A stretch of 64,000 nucleotides of DNA. Origin: Subtercola sp. (GTDB lineage: Bacteria > Actinomycetota > Actinomycetes > Actinomycetales > Microbacteriaceae). A program made the position numbers and the translations under genes. The DNA is taken from positions 106,169 through 170,168 of the forward strand of contig JAODBC010000004.1 of the NCBI GenBank assembly GCA_025463765.1, read 5' to 3'. Of this stretch, positions 41,981 through 50,767 are shown piece by piece. The notes below the pieces were generated by a model. That model saw nothing but the letters and a program-made list of their open reading frames with translations, did no database searches and was not told the DNA's origin. Every line of letters starts with the position of its first letter. Positions within the stretch are counted from its first letter, which is position 1.

Positions 41981-42931
41981 ATGTCTCTGCCAACCCACGC
42001 CCGCGCGGTACAGATCGACCGCTACGGCACTCGTGACGAGCTGCACATCGCGAGCATCCCGATGCCCGTGCCAGCCGAAGGCGAAGTACTCGTCGAGGTC
42101 AAGGCCGCCGGAATCAACCCGGGCGAGGCCGCCATTCGCCGTGGCGACCTGGCCGCCATGTGGCCGTCGACGTTTCCGTCAGGCGAAGGCAGCGACCTCG
42201 CCGGCGTCGTGGTCGAACTCGGAGCAGGAGTGACCGACTTCGCAGTCGGCGACGAGGTGCTCGGCTTCAGCTTCACGCGCTCGAGCCACGCCACCCACAC
42301 CGCCGTGCCGGTCACGCAACTCATCGCCAAGCCCGCCGAACTCAGCTGGCCGGTCGCCGGTGCGCTGTACGTCGTCGGGGCCACCGCCTACGCGGCCGTT
42401 CGGGCCGTGGATGCGCAGGCTGGCGAAACGGTCGCCGTCTCTGCAGCGGCCGGCGGTGTCGGCACCATCGTGGTGCAGCTGCTCGCCCGCGCGGGCGTTC
42501 GAGTGCTCGGCATCGCCGGGCCTGCGAACGACTCGTGGCTCGTCTCACACGGGGCAGTTCCTGTGCATTACGGGGCAGCGGATGACCTTTCCGACCTCGC
42601 AGCGCAGCTGACCGCCGCGGCGCCGAACGGCATCGACGCGTTCATCGACCTGTTCGGGCCGCAGTACCTGCAGCTCGCGGTGGATCTCGGCATCGCCCGG
42701 GATCGCATCGAAACCATCGCGAGCTTCGCGAAGGCGGCCGAACTCGGCACCAAGTCGGAGGGCAGCAGCGACGCATCCACGCGCGAGGTGCTCTCTGAGA
42801 TGGCAGGGCTGGTGGCCAGCGGCGAGGTGGAGATTCCCATCGCCGCGACGTACCCGCTCGACGAGGTGCAGGCGGCGTTCGAGCAGCTCGAGCAGCGGCA
42901 CACGCGCGGCAAGATCGTGCTCATTCCGTAG
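41981..42931 (+). CDS. NADPH:quinone oxidoreductase-like (zinc-free MDR family)
   Basis: A 316-residue medium-chain dehydrogenase/reductase without the catalytic zinc site. The GroES-like N-terminal part contains EVLVEVKAAGINPGEAAIRR and FPSGEGSDLAGVVVELGAGV. The Rossmann part contains VAVSAAAGGVGTIVVQLLAR with the AxxGxxG motif. These enzymes reduce quinones or enones with NADPH and protect against electrophiles. The start is ATG 41981 with AAGGAGAA directly upstream. It ends LEQRHTRGKIVLIP, normal for the family. Confidence 0.9.
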   Translation: MSLPTHARAVQIDRYGTRDELHIASIPMPVPAEGEVLVEVKAAGINPGEAAIRRGDLAAMWPSTFPSGEGSDLAGVVVELGAGVTDFAVGDEVLGFSFTRSSHATHTAVPVTQLIAKPAELSWPVAGALYVVGATAYAAVRAVDAQAGETVAVSAAAGGVGTIVVQLLARAGVRVLGIAGPANDSWLVSHGAVPVHYGAADDLSDLAAQLTAAAPNGIDAFIDLFGPQYLQLAVDLGIARDRIETIASFAKAAELGTKSEGSSDASTREVLSEMAGLVASGEVEIPIAATYPLDEVQAAFEQLEQRHTRGKIVLIP

Positions 42932-43138
42932 GGCAGCGCGCGCCGAGCGGGCGGCGCCCGACCGGGGCGCAGCATCGGCGAAAGCCGCTCGCTGGGCCGT
43001 GCTCGCGCAGTTCGGTATATCCGCGCATGCTCGAGCAGGGGCGGATGCTCCGAAGTGTGCGTGGATGGAGGAATGCACGGCCTGGTCCGTCCCGGGGCCA
43101 GACGTCGCCCCCGGACGGACCGGTCGCGACGGTCGCGA

Positions 43139-44698
43139 CTACGAGACGGGAGGCTCCGCGTGCGCCGCGGCAGTGCCGGCCTCGGCATGCCACACCGCGA
43201 GACGGTCGAGGCGCGCGAGCGTCTCGGCCTTGCCGAGAATCTGCATCGACTCGAACAGCGGCGGCGAGATCTTGCGCCCGCTCAGAGCAACACGAAGCGG
43301 CCCGTAGGCGTTGCGCGGTTTCAGCCCGAGCCCCTCGATCAGTGCGATCTCGAGGTCGGCTTTGATGCGGTCGTGGTTCCAGTTCTCGAGTTCGACGAGC
43401 TCGAGCGCCGCGACGGCTGCCGCGAGAATCTCGCCCGTGCTGCTGGTGAGGGTGGCCAGGGCATCCTCCTCGTACTCGAAAGCATCCGCGGCGGCGAAGA
43501 GCGGGCCGAGCAGGGCCGGCACCTCGCCGAGCAGAGCAACGCGCGACTGCACGAGCGGGGCGGCTTCGGCGAGCAGGGCCTGCTGGGCATCCGTCAGCGG
43601 CTCGGATACGGTGCCCGCGGCCACCAGGTAGGGAATCGTGCGGGCCGCGAAGTCAGAGACCTCGAGCAAGCGAATGTGGTCGCCGTTGATCGACACCGCC
43701 TTCTTCTCGTCGAAGCGCGCCGGGTTCGGGTTGACGTTCACCACGTCGAACGCCGCCACCATCTCGTCGATCGAGAACACGTCGCGGTCGTGCGTGAGCG
43801 ACCAGCCGAGCAGCGCCAGGTAGTTGACGAGGCCCTCGGGAATGAACCCGTTGTCGCGGTGCAAGAACAGGTTCGCCTGCGGGTCGCGCTTGCTGAGCTT
43901 CTTGTTGCCGTCGCCCATCACGTAGGGCAGGTGCCCGAAGCGCGGGATGAACGTGGTGACGCCGATGTCGACGAGCGCGTCGTACAGGGCGATCTGCCGC
44001 GGGGTCGAGCTGAGCAGGTCTTCGCCGCGCAGCACGTGCGTGATGCCCATCAGCGCGTCATCGACCGGGTTCACGAACGTGTACAGCGGGGCTCCGTTCG
44101 GGCGCACCACCACGAAGTCGACAGAACTGCCTGCAGGGAACGTGATCTCGCCACGCACGAGGTCGTCGAAGCTGAGGTCGGTGTCGGGAACACGCAGGCG
44201 CAGCGCCGGACTGCGGCCCTCCGCGCGGAATGCTGCGCGCTGCTCGTCGGTGAGATCGCGGTCGAAGTTGTCGTAACCGAGCTGCTTCGCGCGGCCGTTG
44301 GCCAGGTTGCGCGCGTCGACCTCTTCGGGCGTCGAGAAGCTCTCATAGAGGTGCCCGGATGCCTTCAGCTTCTCGATGAGGTCGAGGTAGACGGGCATGC
44401 GTTGCGATTGCCGGTAGGGTGCGTTCGGTCCGCCGACGTTTACGCCCTCGTCCCAGTCGATGCGCAGCCAGGTGAGGGCGTCGATCAACTGCTCGTAGCT
44501 CTCTTCGGAGTCGCGCGCGGCATCGGTGTCTTCGATGCGAAAGATCAGCTTGCCGCCCGTGTGCCGGGCGTAGGCCCAGTTGAACAGCGCCGTGCGGATG
44601 AGCCCGACGTGCGGCGTACCGGTAGGCGACGGGCAGAACCGCACGCGCACATCGGCACCGGTGGCGGTTGAGAAAGGGGGGAGTTCTGTAGAAGACAT
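43139..44698 (-). CDS. gltX: Glutamate--tRNA ligase
   Basis: A 519-residue class I aminoacyl-tRNA synthetase that charges tRNA-Glu (and in many bacteria tRNA-Gln) with glutamate. The HIGH-like motif is [20 protein letters not shown] near residue 22 and the KMSKS-like motif [10 protein letters not shown] near 268. [18 protein letters not shown] and [11 protein letters not shown] are typical of GltX. The length is normal for actinobacteria. No GatCAB genes are visible to show whether it is non-discriminating. It is the essential housekeeping gene at the left of the leuB-ilvE-FAH group, separated from it here by inserted accessory genes. Confidence 0.96.
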   Translation of the reverse strand: MSSTELPPFSTATGADVRVRFCPSPTGTPHVGLIRTALFNWAYARHTGGKLIFRIEDTDAARDSEESYEQLIDALTWLRIDWDEGVNVGGPNAPYRQSQRMPVYLDLIEKLKASGHLYESFSTPEEVDARNLANGRAKQLGYDNFDRDLTDEQRAAFRAEGRSPALRLRVPDTDLSFDDLVRGEITFPAGSSVDFVVVRPNGAPLYTFVNPVDDALMGITHVLRGEDLLSSTPRQIALYDALVDIGVTTFIPRFGHLPYVMGDGNKKLSKRDPQANLFLHRDNGFIPEGLVNYLALLGWSLTHDRDVFSIDEMVAAFDVVNVNPNPARFDEKKAVSINGDHIRLLEVSDFAARTIPYLVAAGTVSEPLTDAQQALLAEAAPLVQSRVALLGEVPALLGPLFAAADAFEYEEDALATLTSSTGEILAAAVAALELVELENWNHDRIKADLEIALIEGLGLKPRNAYGPLRVALSGRKISPPLFESMQILGKAETLARLDRLAVWHAEAGTAAAHAEPPVS

Positions 44699-44793
44699 AC
44701 TGCCGTCGATTGTATCGGTGCGGCCTGCACGGCGGGTGGGGTGAGTGGATGCCCGCGCTGGAGCTCGGCGGGCGTGCCGCCGACACCGCGAGC

Positions 44794-44841
44794 GTTGCGC
44801 AAACGCACCTTGTCGCCGAGTGTGAGGTGCTTTTGCGCAAC
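44794..44841. repeat. Long inverted repeat between gltX and TetR genes
   Basis: GTTGCGCAAACGCAC (44794-44808) and GTGCTTTTGCGCAAC (44827-44841) are inverted with two mismatches over 15 bases and an 18-base loop. It starts 13 bases beyond the TetR stop and may end that transcript, though no T-run follows. Confidence 0.6.
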
Positions 44842-44854
44842 CCGCGCTTCTACG

Positions 44855-45982
44855 TCAGAGCCCGAGTTCGACCATGTCGAGCACGCGAGTGGTCGCGGCG
44901 TCGACGAGGGCGCCGTCGAGGCCGCGAAGCGGGCCGTCGATCACGAGCATTCCCAGGCCGTGCACAGCCGACCACGCGAACAGTTCGGCGTTGGGTCGGC
45001 GCTCTGGCGGAAGTATGCCGGCAGCGGAATACGCCTCGATCGCCGAACTCAGTATGGCGAAGGGGGTGCGCCCGGCGATTCCGGCCTTCGCCGGTGACAG
45101 GCTGTGGGTGAGATGATCGGGTACAGAGAAAGCCGTGCGGAACAGCCCCGGCTCTTCGCGCGCGAAGGCCAGGTACCCGGTGCCGACGGCCCGCAGCAGC
45201 AGCCGTGCCGCGGTGACGCGGTCGGGTGCGGTGGCGCGGTCAGGCGGGATCGCGCGGTCGGGCGGGGCGGTGACACGGTCGGCCAAGGTGGCGCGGTCGG
45301 GGTCGGTTGTGGGGTCGGTGGCGGTGGCTGCCGGGGTGGCGGGGGCTGCCGAGGTGACCGAGGTGGCGGGGGCTGCCCGGGTGGCGGGGGCTGCCGAGGT
45401 GGCCGGGGCTGCCGAGGTGACCGATGTGGCGCGGTTGGCCGGGATGGCGCCGTCGGCCGCCGAGTCGCCGGGAGCCACGCGCGCCACCTCGGCCTCCATG
45501 CGGTCAGCGGCCAAGCCCTGCGCCGCGTCTGAGACCGCGCGAAGGAGAGCCCTCCGGTCGGCGAAGTGCCGGTACGCAGCGTTCGGGCTCACTCCAGCCT
45601 GCCTCGTCGCCTCGCGCAGCACCACCGCGTCGGGGCCGCCGGCTCGCGCCATGGTCAATCCCGCCTCGATCAGGGCGCCCCGCAGGTCACCATGCCGGTA
45701 ACTAACTCGCGCAGCGCGACGGCCCGCGTCGCGGCTACCCGGCTCGCGAATGCCCAGCTCAGGGTCACCGAGCTCGCGGGTGGCCGACTCGGCGGGGTCA
45801 CGCGGCTCGCGTACATGCGCGTCGCGACGACCCGGCTCGCGCTCACCTGGCTGGGGGTCGCCCGGCTCGCGCCCGCCCGACGCGCGCCCGCCCGGATCGC
45901 GCCCGTCCGGCTCGCGACGGCCCGCGTCGCGACCGCCCGGCTCGCGTTCGCCCGGCTCGCCGACTCGGGACTCGCTGCTCAC
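44855..45982 (-). CDS. TetR family regulator with repeat-expanded N-terminus and mid-protein insert
   Basis: A 375-residue protein, nearly twice the family length. The helix-turn-helix starts at about residue 92: YRHGDLRGALIEAGLTMARA, REATRQAGVSPNAAYRHFAD. The C-terminal TetR_C-like domain has FSVPDHLTHSLSPA and LFAWSAVHGLGMLVIDGPLR. Residues 7-90 are pentapeptide repeats of the REPGG/RDAGR type. Residues about 165-245, inside the ligand domain, are AAPAT and DRATx repeats. GTG 45982 follows GGGGAG at six bases, so the repeats are probably translated. The regulated gene may be the divergent VOC gene at 46080. Confidence 0.85.
   Translation of the reverse strand: MSSESRVGEPGEREPGGRDAGRREPDGRDPGGRASGGREPGDPQPGEREPGRRDAHVREPRDPAESATRELGDPELGIREPGSRDAGRRAARVSYRHGDLRGALIEAGLTMARAGGPDAVVLREATRQAGVSPNAAYRHFADRRALLRAVSDAAQGLAADRMEAEVARVAPGDSAADGAIPANRATSVTSAAPATSAAPATRAAPATSVTSAAPATPAATATDPTTDPDRATLADRVTAPPDRAIPPDRATAPDRVTAARLLLRAVGTGYLAFAREEPGLFRTAFSVPDHLTHSLSPAKAGIAGRTPFAILSSAIEAYSAAGILPPERRPNAELFAWSAVHGLGMLVIDGPLRGLDGALVDAATTRVLDMVELGL
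45712..45964 (-). repeat. 15-bp coding repeat array at the TetR N-terminus
   Basis: About sixteen imperfect 15-base units encode R-x-x-G-x pentapeptides (REPGG, RDAGR, REPDG, RDPGG, RASGG). On the plus strand the recurring core is CCCGGCTCGCG. The array resembles the GGRAS repeat in the ABC ATPase at 36481-36593. Confidence 0.8.
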
Positions 45983-46032
45983 CGAAGCTCCCCTGCTCCT
46001 TCGTCGCCAGGCGAACCCTAGACAAGAGCCGC

Positions 46033-46054
46033 ATCACATGTGATTGTTGACAAT
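46033..46054. promoter_or_regulatory. Two overlapping palindromes between TetR and VOC genes
   Basis: ATCACATGTGAT (46033-46044) is a perfect 12-bp palindrome. ATTGTTGACAAT (46043-46054) is a second inverted repeat sharing its first bases. They lie in the 97-base divergent region and include a TTGACA -35-like sequence (46048-46053). They are probably operators for the TetR protein. Confidence 0.55.
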
Positions 46055-46079
46055 GTACACATTAGCGCGAGGAGCAGCC

Positions 46080-46457
46080 ATGTTCAGCCCAGCCCAAGCC
46101 TTCAGCGGATTTTCCGTCAACGATATCGCTGCCGCCAAACAGTTCTACGGCGAGACGCTCGGAATCGCGGTGACGGAGAACTCCATGGGGTTCATCGAGT
46201 TGCAGCTCGACAGCGGTGCGAAGGTTCTGATCTATCCGAAGCCGAACCACGAGCCGGCGAGCTTCACCATCATGAACTTTCCGGTCGACGATGTCGAAGC
46301 CGCGGTAGATGATCTGAACTCCCGCGGAGTCGTGACCACGATCTACAACGGAACGGGCATGCCCGTCGACGACAAGGGCATCATGCGAGGCAACGGCCCC
46401 ACCATCGCCTGGTTTCTCGACCCGGCCGGCAACGTGCTCTCGGTGCTCGACGCGTAG
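46080..46457 (+). CDS. VOC family protein
   Basis: A 125-residue glyoxalase-fold protein: [55 protein letters not shown] and [20 protein letters not shown]. The G-P-x-x-A-W-F-x-D-P-x-G-N ending is typical of the uncharacterised glyoxalase group induced by electrophiles. Start ATG 46080 follows GAGGAGC. It is divergent from the repeat-rich TetR gene and convergent with the aldo-keto reductase. Confidence 0.9.
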   Translation: MFSPAQAFSGFSVNDIAAAKQFYGETLGIAVTENSMGFIELQLDSGAKVLIYPKPNHEPASFTIMNFPVDDVEAAVDDLNSRGVVTTIYNGTGMPVDDKGIMRGNGPTIAWFLDPAGNVLSVLDA

Positions 46458-46478
46458 CGAGCGCACTCTCGCACTCCC

Positions 46479-46550
46479 ACGGCGCGGAGCGCGCCGTTCT
46501 GGCATATGCGCACCCCTTCGAACGGCTGCGCTCGTGCCAAAAGGGTGCGC
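46479..46550. terminator. Two hairpins between convergent VOC and aldo-keto reductase genes
   Basis: ACGGCGCG-GAG-CGCGCCGT (46479-46497) is a perfect 8-bp stem. GCGCACCCCTT (46508-46518) pairs with AAGGGTGCGC (46541-46550) across 22 bases with one bulge. Position between convergent genes suggests termination. Confidence 0.6.
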
Positions 46551-46577
46551 TTGGCGGGCGCCGGCCGGTGCGGATGC

Positions 46578-47546
46578 TCAGCCGGCAGCGCGACCCGTGA
46601 GTTCGTCGATGCGCGCGAGCTCGTCGGCCGTGAGCGGGGCGCCGTCGAGGGCGGCGATGTTCTGCTCGAGCTGCCGCACCGAGCTTGCTCCGATGATGGC
46701 CGACGTGACGGCCGGCGCGCGCAGCGCCCAGGTCAGCGCGAGCTGAGCCAGCGACTGACCTCGCGACGCTGCGAGATCGTTCAGCGCACGCGCCATCGCG
46801 AGATAGTCGTCTTGCAGCCGGTCGGCCGTGAGAAAGTGCCCGACGGCTGCCCGGGAATCGGGCGGGATGCTGCCGTCGAGGTACCGGTCGGTGAGCATCC
46901 CCTGCTCGAGCGGTGAGTAGACGATCGCGCCGACGCCGGCCGCTTCGACCGTGTCGAGCAGGCCGGAGTCTTCGGGGCGGCGATCCAACATCGAATACCG
47001 GGGCTGGTGGATGAGCAGCGGAACCCCGTGCGAAGCAAGCGCCGCCTGGGCAGCGAGCGTCTGCTCGGGCGAGTAGTTCGACACACCCACGTAGAGGGCC
47101 TTGCCCTGCTGCACGGCCGTCGCCAGAGCCCCCATCGTCTCTGCGATCGGCGTCTCGGGGTCAGGGCGGTGCGAGTAGAAAATGTCGACGTAGTCGAGCC
47201 CGAGCCGGCCGAGGCTCTGGTCGAGCGACGAGAGCACGTACTTGCGAGACCCCCACTCACCGTAGGGGCCGGGCCACATGTCGTAGCCCGCTTTCGACGA
47301 GACCACGATTTCGTCGCGGTACGGCTTCAGGTCTGACGCGAAAATGCGCCCGAAAGTCGTCTCGGCCGAACCGTACGGCGGCCCGTAGTTGTTCGCGAGG
47401 TCGAAATGAGTGACGCCGAGGTCGAAGGCGCGGCGCACGATGCGCAGCTGGTCATCCAGCGGCTTGGTGAAGCCGAAGTTGTGCCAGAGCCCAAGCGACA
47501 GAGCGGGCAGCTTCAGGCCGCTGCGGCCGGTGCGGCGGTACTGCAT
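46578..47546 (-). CDS. Aldo/keto reductase, YghZ-like
   Basis: A 322-residue (beta/alpha)8 NADPH-dependent reductase close to E. coli YghZ (L-glyceraldehyde 3-phosphate reductase): MQYRRTGRSGLKLPALSLGL then WHNFG, the catalytic HFDLANNYGPPYGSAE (Asp and Tyr), VVSSKAGYDMWPGPYGEWGS (Lys) and DIFYSHRPDPETPI (His). The C-terminal cofactor loop is AIIGASSVRQLEQN. It lies 32 bases after the FAH-hydrolase stop in the same direction. The start at ATG 47546 fits homologues, though GGAGGAG is rather far upstream. Confidence 0.92.
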   Translation of the reverse strand: MQYRRTGRSGLKLPALSLGLWHNFGFTKPLDDQLRIVRRAFDLGVTHFDLANNYGPPYGSAETTFGRIFASDLKPYRDEIVVSSKAGYDMWPGPYGEWGSRKYVLSSLDQSLGRLGLDYVDIFYSHRPDPETPIAETMGALATAVQQGKALYVGVSNYSPEQTLAAQAALASHGVPLLIHQPRYSMLDRRPEDSGLLDTVEAAGVGAIVYSPLEQGMLTDRYLDGSIPPDSRAAVGHFLTADRLQDDYLAMARALNDLAASRGQSLAQLALTWALRAPAVTSAIIGASSVRQLEQNIAALDGAPLTADELARIDELTGRAAG

Positions 47547-47578
47547 GGTGTCGTAGCGGGACTCCTCCGCGACGAAGC

Positions 47579-48337
47579 TCAACGCGCGACGTTCGTGAGC
47601 GTGCCGATGCCGGCGATCGAGATCTCGACGGTGTCGCCTGAGACGAAGGGGCCGACACCCGCGGGGGTTCCAGTGAGAATGATGTCCCCGGGCAACAGGG
47701 TGAAGATGCGCGACACGAAGGCCACGATCTCGCCGAGCGAGAAGATCATGTCGGCCGTGGTGCCGAGCTGCCTGACGTTCCCGTTCACGCGAGCTTCGAT
47801 GCGGGCATCCGTCGCGTCGAAATCGGTCTCGATGACGGGGCCGATGGGGCAGAACGTGTCGTAGCCCTTCGCCCGGGCCCACTGGCCGTCGACCTTCTGC
47901 AGGTCGCGTGCGGTGACGTCGTTCGCGACCGTGTAGCCGAACACGACGTCAGCGTAGTCTTCGGCGCGCACGTTCTTCGCGATGCTGCCGATCACGATGG
48001 CCAGCTCGGCCTCGTGCTCGATCTGCTTGCTATCGGGCGGCAGCACGATGGTGTCGCCTGGGCCGATGACGCTGGTGTTGGGCTTCAAGAAGATGATCGG
48101 ATGGTCGGGCACGTCGTTGCCGAGTTCTTTAGCGTGCTCGGCGTAGTTGCGGCCGACCGCGACGACTTTGGACCGGGGGATGACCGGGGCCAGCAATTTG
48201 GCGCTCGAGAGCGGTACGCGCTCATCAGTGGTCTCGAACCCGTTGAACATGGGGTCGCCCACCAGCACCACCAGCTCGTCGCCGTCGACTATTCCGTACT
48301 GCGGGTCGCCGCCCGTGCTGAATCGCGCAATCTTCAC
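47579..48337 (-). CDS. Fumarylacetoacetate hydrolase family protein
   Basis: A 252-residue FAH-fold enzyme, related to fumarylpyruvate/acylpyruvate hydrolases and oxaloacetate decarboxylases. KVVAVGRNYAEHAKELGN contains the Tyr-x-x-His substrate region; IEHEAELAIVIG supplies the metal ligands ExE, and GYTVANDVTARDLQ the Asp. ILTGTPAGVGPF is the conserved end motif. This gene commonly lies between ilvE and gltX in Microbacteriaceae. The start is GTG 48337. The substrate is unproven; a housekeeping clean-up role is likely. Confidence 0.92.
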   Translation of the reverse strand: MKIARFSTGGDPQYGIVDGDELVVLVGDPMFNGFETTDERVPLSSAKLLAPVIPRSKVVAVGRNYAEHAKELGNDVPDHPIIFLKPNTSVIGPGDTIVLPPDSKQIEHEAELAIVIGSIAKNVRAEDYADVVFGYTVANDVTARDLQKVDGQWARAKGYDTFCPIGPVIETDFDATDARIEARVNGNVRQLGTTADMIFSLGEIVAFVSRIFTLLPGDIILTGTPAGVGPFVSGDTVEISIAGIGTLTNVAR

Positions 48338-48397
48338 TCGTTCAGCCTAACCCGCGCAACGCCGCCGGGTCGGTTCAGGCGGGTCAGTTGAGGCCGG

Positions 48398-49510
48398 TCA
48401 GCTCAGGCGGGTCAGCCAGTTGTGCTTGTCGGGCAGGCGGCCGTACTGAATGTCGGTGAGCTCCTGGCGAAGCGACATGGTGAACTCGCCGGCGGGTGCG
48501 TTCGCCTCACCGAGCGTGAAGTGCTCCGAGCGCAGCTGGGCCACGGGAGCGATGACCGCCGCCGTGCCGCAGGCGAACACCTCTACGATGTCGCCCGACT
48601 CCGAGCCGGACTTCCATTCCTCGATGCTCACGCGGCGCAGCTCGACGTTGTGGCCGCGGTCACGCGCGAGCTGCATGATGCTGTCTCGGGTGATTCCCGA
48701 GAGAATGCTGTCGCTCTCGGGCGTGACGAGAGTGCCGTCTTTGTAGACGAGAAAGAGGTTCATGCCTCCCAGCTCTTCGAGGTATTTGCCCTCTTGCGAG
48801 TCGAGAAAGAGCACCTGTGCGCAGCCCTTCTCGTAGGCGAGTTCCTGCGGCAGCAATGACGAGGCGTAGTTGCCGCCCGTCTTGGCCGCGCCCATGCCGC
48901 CTCGGCCCGCGCGGTTGTATTCGGTCGACAGCCAGATGTTGACGGGAGACACTCCCCCGGCGAAGTAGGTGCCGGCCGGCGACGCGATGACGTAGAAGCC
49001 GACCTTCTGAGCGGCACGCACACCGAGAAAGCTCTCGGTCGCCATCTCGAACGGGCGGATGTACAGGCTGGTCTCCGGCGCATCGGGCACCCAGGCGCCG
49101 TCGACCGCGACGAGCTGCTTCAGCGATTCGACGAAGTCGGCAGTGGAGAGTTGGGGCAGGGCCAGGCGCGCCGCAGAGCGCTGCAGCCGTGCTGCATTCA
49201 TTTCCGGGCGAAAGGTGTAGATCGAGCCGTCGGCGTGCCGGTAGGCCTTGAGACCTTCGAAGATCTCTTGCGCGTAGTGGAAGACCGAGGCGGCCGGGTC
49301 GAGGGAGATCTTGCCGTACGGCAGCACCTCGGCATTGTGCCAGCCGTCGGCGAGAGTCCATTCGATCTGCACCATATGGTCGGTGAAGTGCTTGCCGAAG
49401 CCGGGATCGGAGAGGATCGCGTCGCGCTCGGCGTCGGCACGGGCATCCGTCGACGGAGTGAGGGCGAAGGCGAGCGGAAACTGGGTGGGGGTGGGAGCAG
49501 TTGTTGTCAT
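48398..49510 (-). CDS. ilvE: Branched-chain amino acid aminotransferase
   Basis: A 370-residue class IV PLP aminotransferase that makes leucine, isoleucine and valine from their 2-oxo acids and glutamate. It has the actinobacterial/eukaryote-like long form: ASVFHYAQEIFEGLKAYRHA, TSLYIRPFEMATESFLGVRA, AAKTGGNYASSLLPQELAYE (the PLP Lys is in this region) and LEELGGMNLFLVYKDGTLVT. The ending FGRLPDKHNW-type motif is present as YGRLPDKHNWLTRL. Start ATG 49510 with AGAGGA upstream. It follows leuB by 54 bases on the same strand. Confidence 0.96.
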   Translation of the reverse strand: MTTTAPTPTQFPLAFALTPSTDARADAERDAILSDPGFGKHFTDHMVQIEWTLADGWHNAEVLPYGKISLDPAASVFHYAQEIFEGLKAYRHADGSIYTFRPEMNAARLQRSAARLALPQLSTADFVESLKQLVAVDGAWVPDAPETSLYIRPFEMATESFLGVRAAQKVGFYVIASPAGTYFAGGVSPVNIWLSTEYNRAGRGGMGAAKTGGNYASSLLPQELAYEKGCAQVLFLDSQEGKYLEELGGMNLFLVYKDGTLVTPESDSILSGITRDSIMQLARDRGHNVELRRVSIEEWKSGSESGDIVEVFACGTAAVIAPVAQLRSEHFTLGEANAPAGEFTMSLRQELTDIQYGRLPDKHNWLTRLS

Positions 49511-49564
49511 CGGGGTTCCTCTTGAAGAGAAGTCAGAAAGCGGGGCGCCAGCGGCGGCAGCGCC

Positions 49565-50671
49565 TCAGGAAGCGGTTACGAGCGAGTTCAGCGAGGCCGC
49601 GATGGCGTCGCCGACCTGGCTCGTCGTGCGCGAAGCGGAGTCGGGTGTTCGGCCGGCGAGGTCGGTGGTGACGGCCTCACGGATGATCGCCGCAGCTTCT
49701 GGCAGACCCTGTTGGTCGAGCAGAAGGGCGACCGACAAAATCGCGGCCGTGGGGTCGGCGATCTGCTGGCCTGCGATGTCGGGTGCTGACCCGTGAACAG
49801 GTTCGAACATGCTGGGAAAGGTGCCGGTCGGGTTGATGTTGCCCGAGGCCGCCAGGCCGATGCCGCCGCTGATCGCGCCGGCCAAATCGGTGAGAATGTC
49901 GCCGAAGAGGTTGTCTGTGACGATGACATCGAATTGAGCAGGGTTTGTGACGAAGAAGATCGTGGCGGCGTCGACGTGCAGGTAGTCGACCGACACATCG
50001 GGGTATTCGGTGGCGACGGTGTTCACCGTGCGCTGCCAGAGCGAACCAGAGAACACGAGCACGTTCGTCTTATGCACCAGGGTGAGCTTCTTGCGCGGCC
50101 GGCTCTGAGCGAGGTCGAAGGCGAACCGAACCACCCGCTCGACGCCGAAGGCCGTGTTCAGCGACACCTCGGTGGCGATCTCGTTGGGAGTGCCGACTCG
50201 CAGCGCGCCGCCGTTGCCCGTGTAGGGGCCCTCTGTTCCCTCGCGTACGACGACGAAGTCGACAGTGCCCGGATTCGCCAGCGGGCTGGTGACACCGGGG
50301 AAGATCGTGGTCGGCCGCAGGTTCACGTAGTGGTCGAGGTCGAACCGCAGCTTCAGCAGCAGCCCGCGCTCGATGTTCGCGTTCTTCAGGCGCGGATCGC
50401 CGGGCACTCCGCCGACCGCGCCGAGCAGAATGGCGTCGTGCGAGGCGATGGAGGCGAGGTCGTCTTCGGTGAGCACGTCGCCGGTCTCGAGAAAGCGCGC
50501 GGCACCGAGCTTGAACTCGGTCTTCTCGAAGACCACGTCGCCGCCGTCACCCTCGGCCGCCGTTCCCGCGGTCGCTGCCACGGCCGCGTCGAGCACCTTC
50601 ACGGCCTCGGCAATGACCTCAGGGCCGATTCCGTCGCCGGGAATGACAGCAAGGCGAATGACGCGAGACAT
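49565..50671 (-). CDS. leuB: 3-isopropylmalate dehydrogenase
   Basis: A 368-residue beta-decarboxylating dehydrogenase converting 3-isopropylmalate to 2-oxoisocaproate in leucine synthesis. Seen are [35 protein letters not shown] (substrate Arg/Tyr region), [16 protein letters not shown] (catalytic Lys) and [20 protein letters not shown] (Asp ligands). [15 protein letters not shown] binds NAD. It is the high-GC form with an insert after residue 35. ATG 50671 has GGAGCG upstream. A small inverted repeat GTACC/GGTAC (50699-50713) lies in the leader. Confidence 0.96.
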   Translation of the reverse strand: MSRVIRLAVIPGDGIGPEVIAEAVKVLDAAVAATAGTAAEGDGGDVVFEKTEFKLGAARFLETGDVLTEDDLASIASHDAILLGAVGGVPGDPRLKNANIERGLLLKLRFDLDHYVNLRPTTIFPGVTSPLANPGTVDFVVVREGTEGPYTGNGGALRVGTPNEIATEVSLNTAFGVERVVRFAFDLAQSRPRKKLTLVHKTNVLVFSGSLWQRTVNTVATEYPDVSVDYLHVDAATIFFVTNPAQFDVIVTDNLFGDILTDLAGAISGGIGLAASGNINPTGTFPSMFEPVHGSAPDIAGQQIADPTAAILSVALLLDQQGLPEAAAIIREAVTTDLAGRTPDSASRTTSQVGDAIAASLNSLVTAS

Positions 50672-50767
50672 AAGGCGCTCCAACACTTCATCGAATGAGT
50701 ACCTCTAGGGTACAACCCGCTCCCCGACTCACTCGCGCCCCCACCTCTGTACCGGTGGGCTCGCGGG

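Noticed and set aside
43055..44671. 538-codon plus-strand frame opposite gltX
   Set aside because: gltX on the minus strand has complete synthetase motifs; the plus frame has the composition of a shadow frame.
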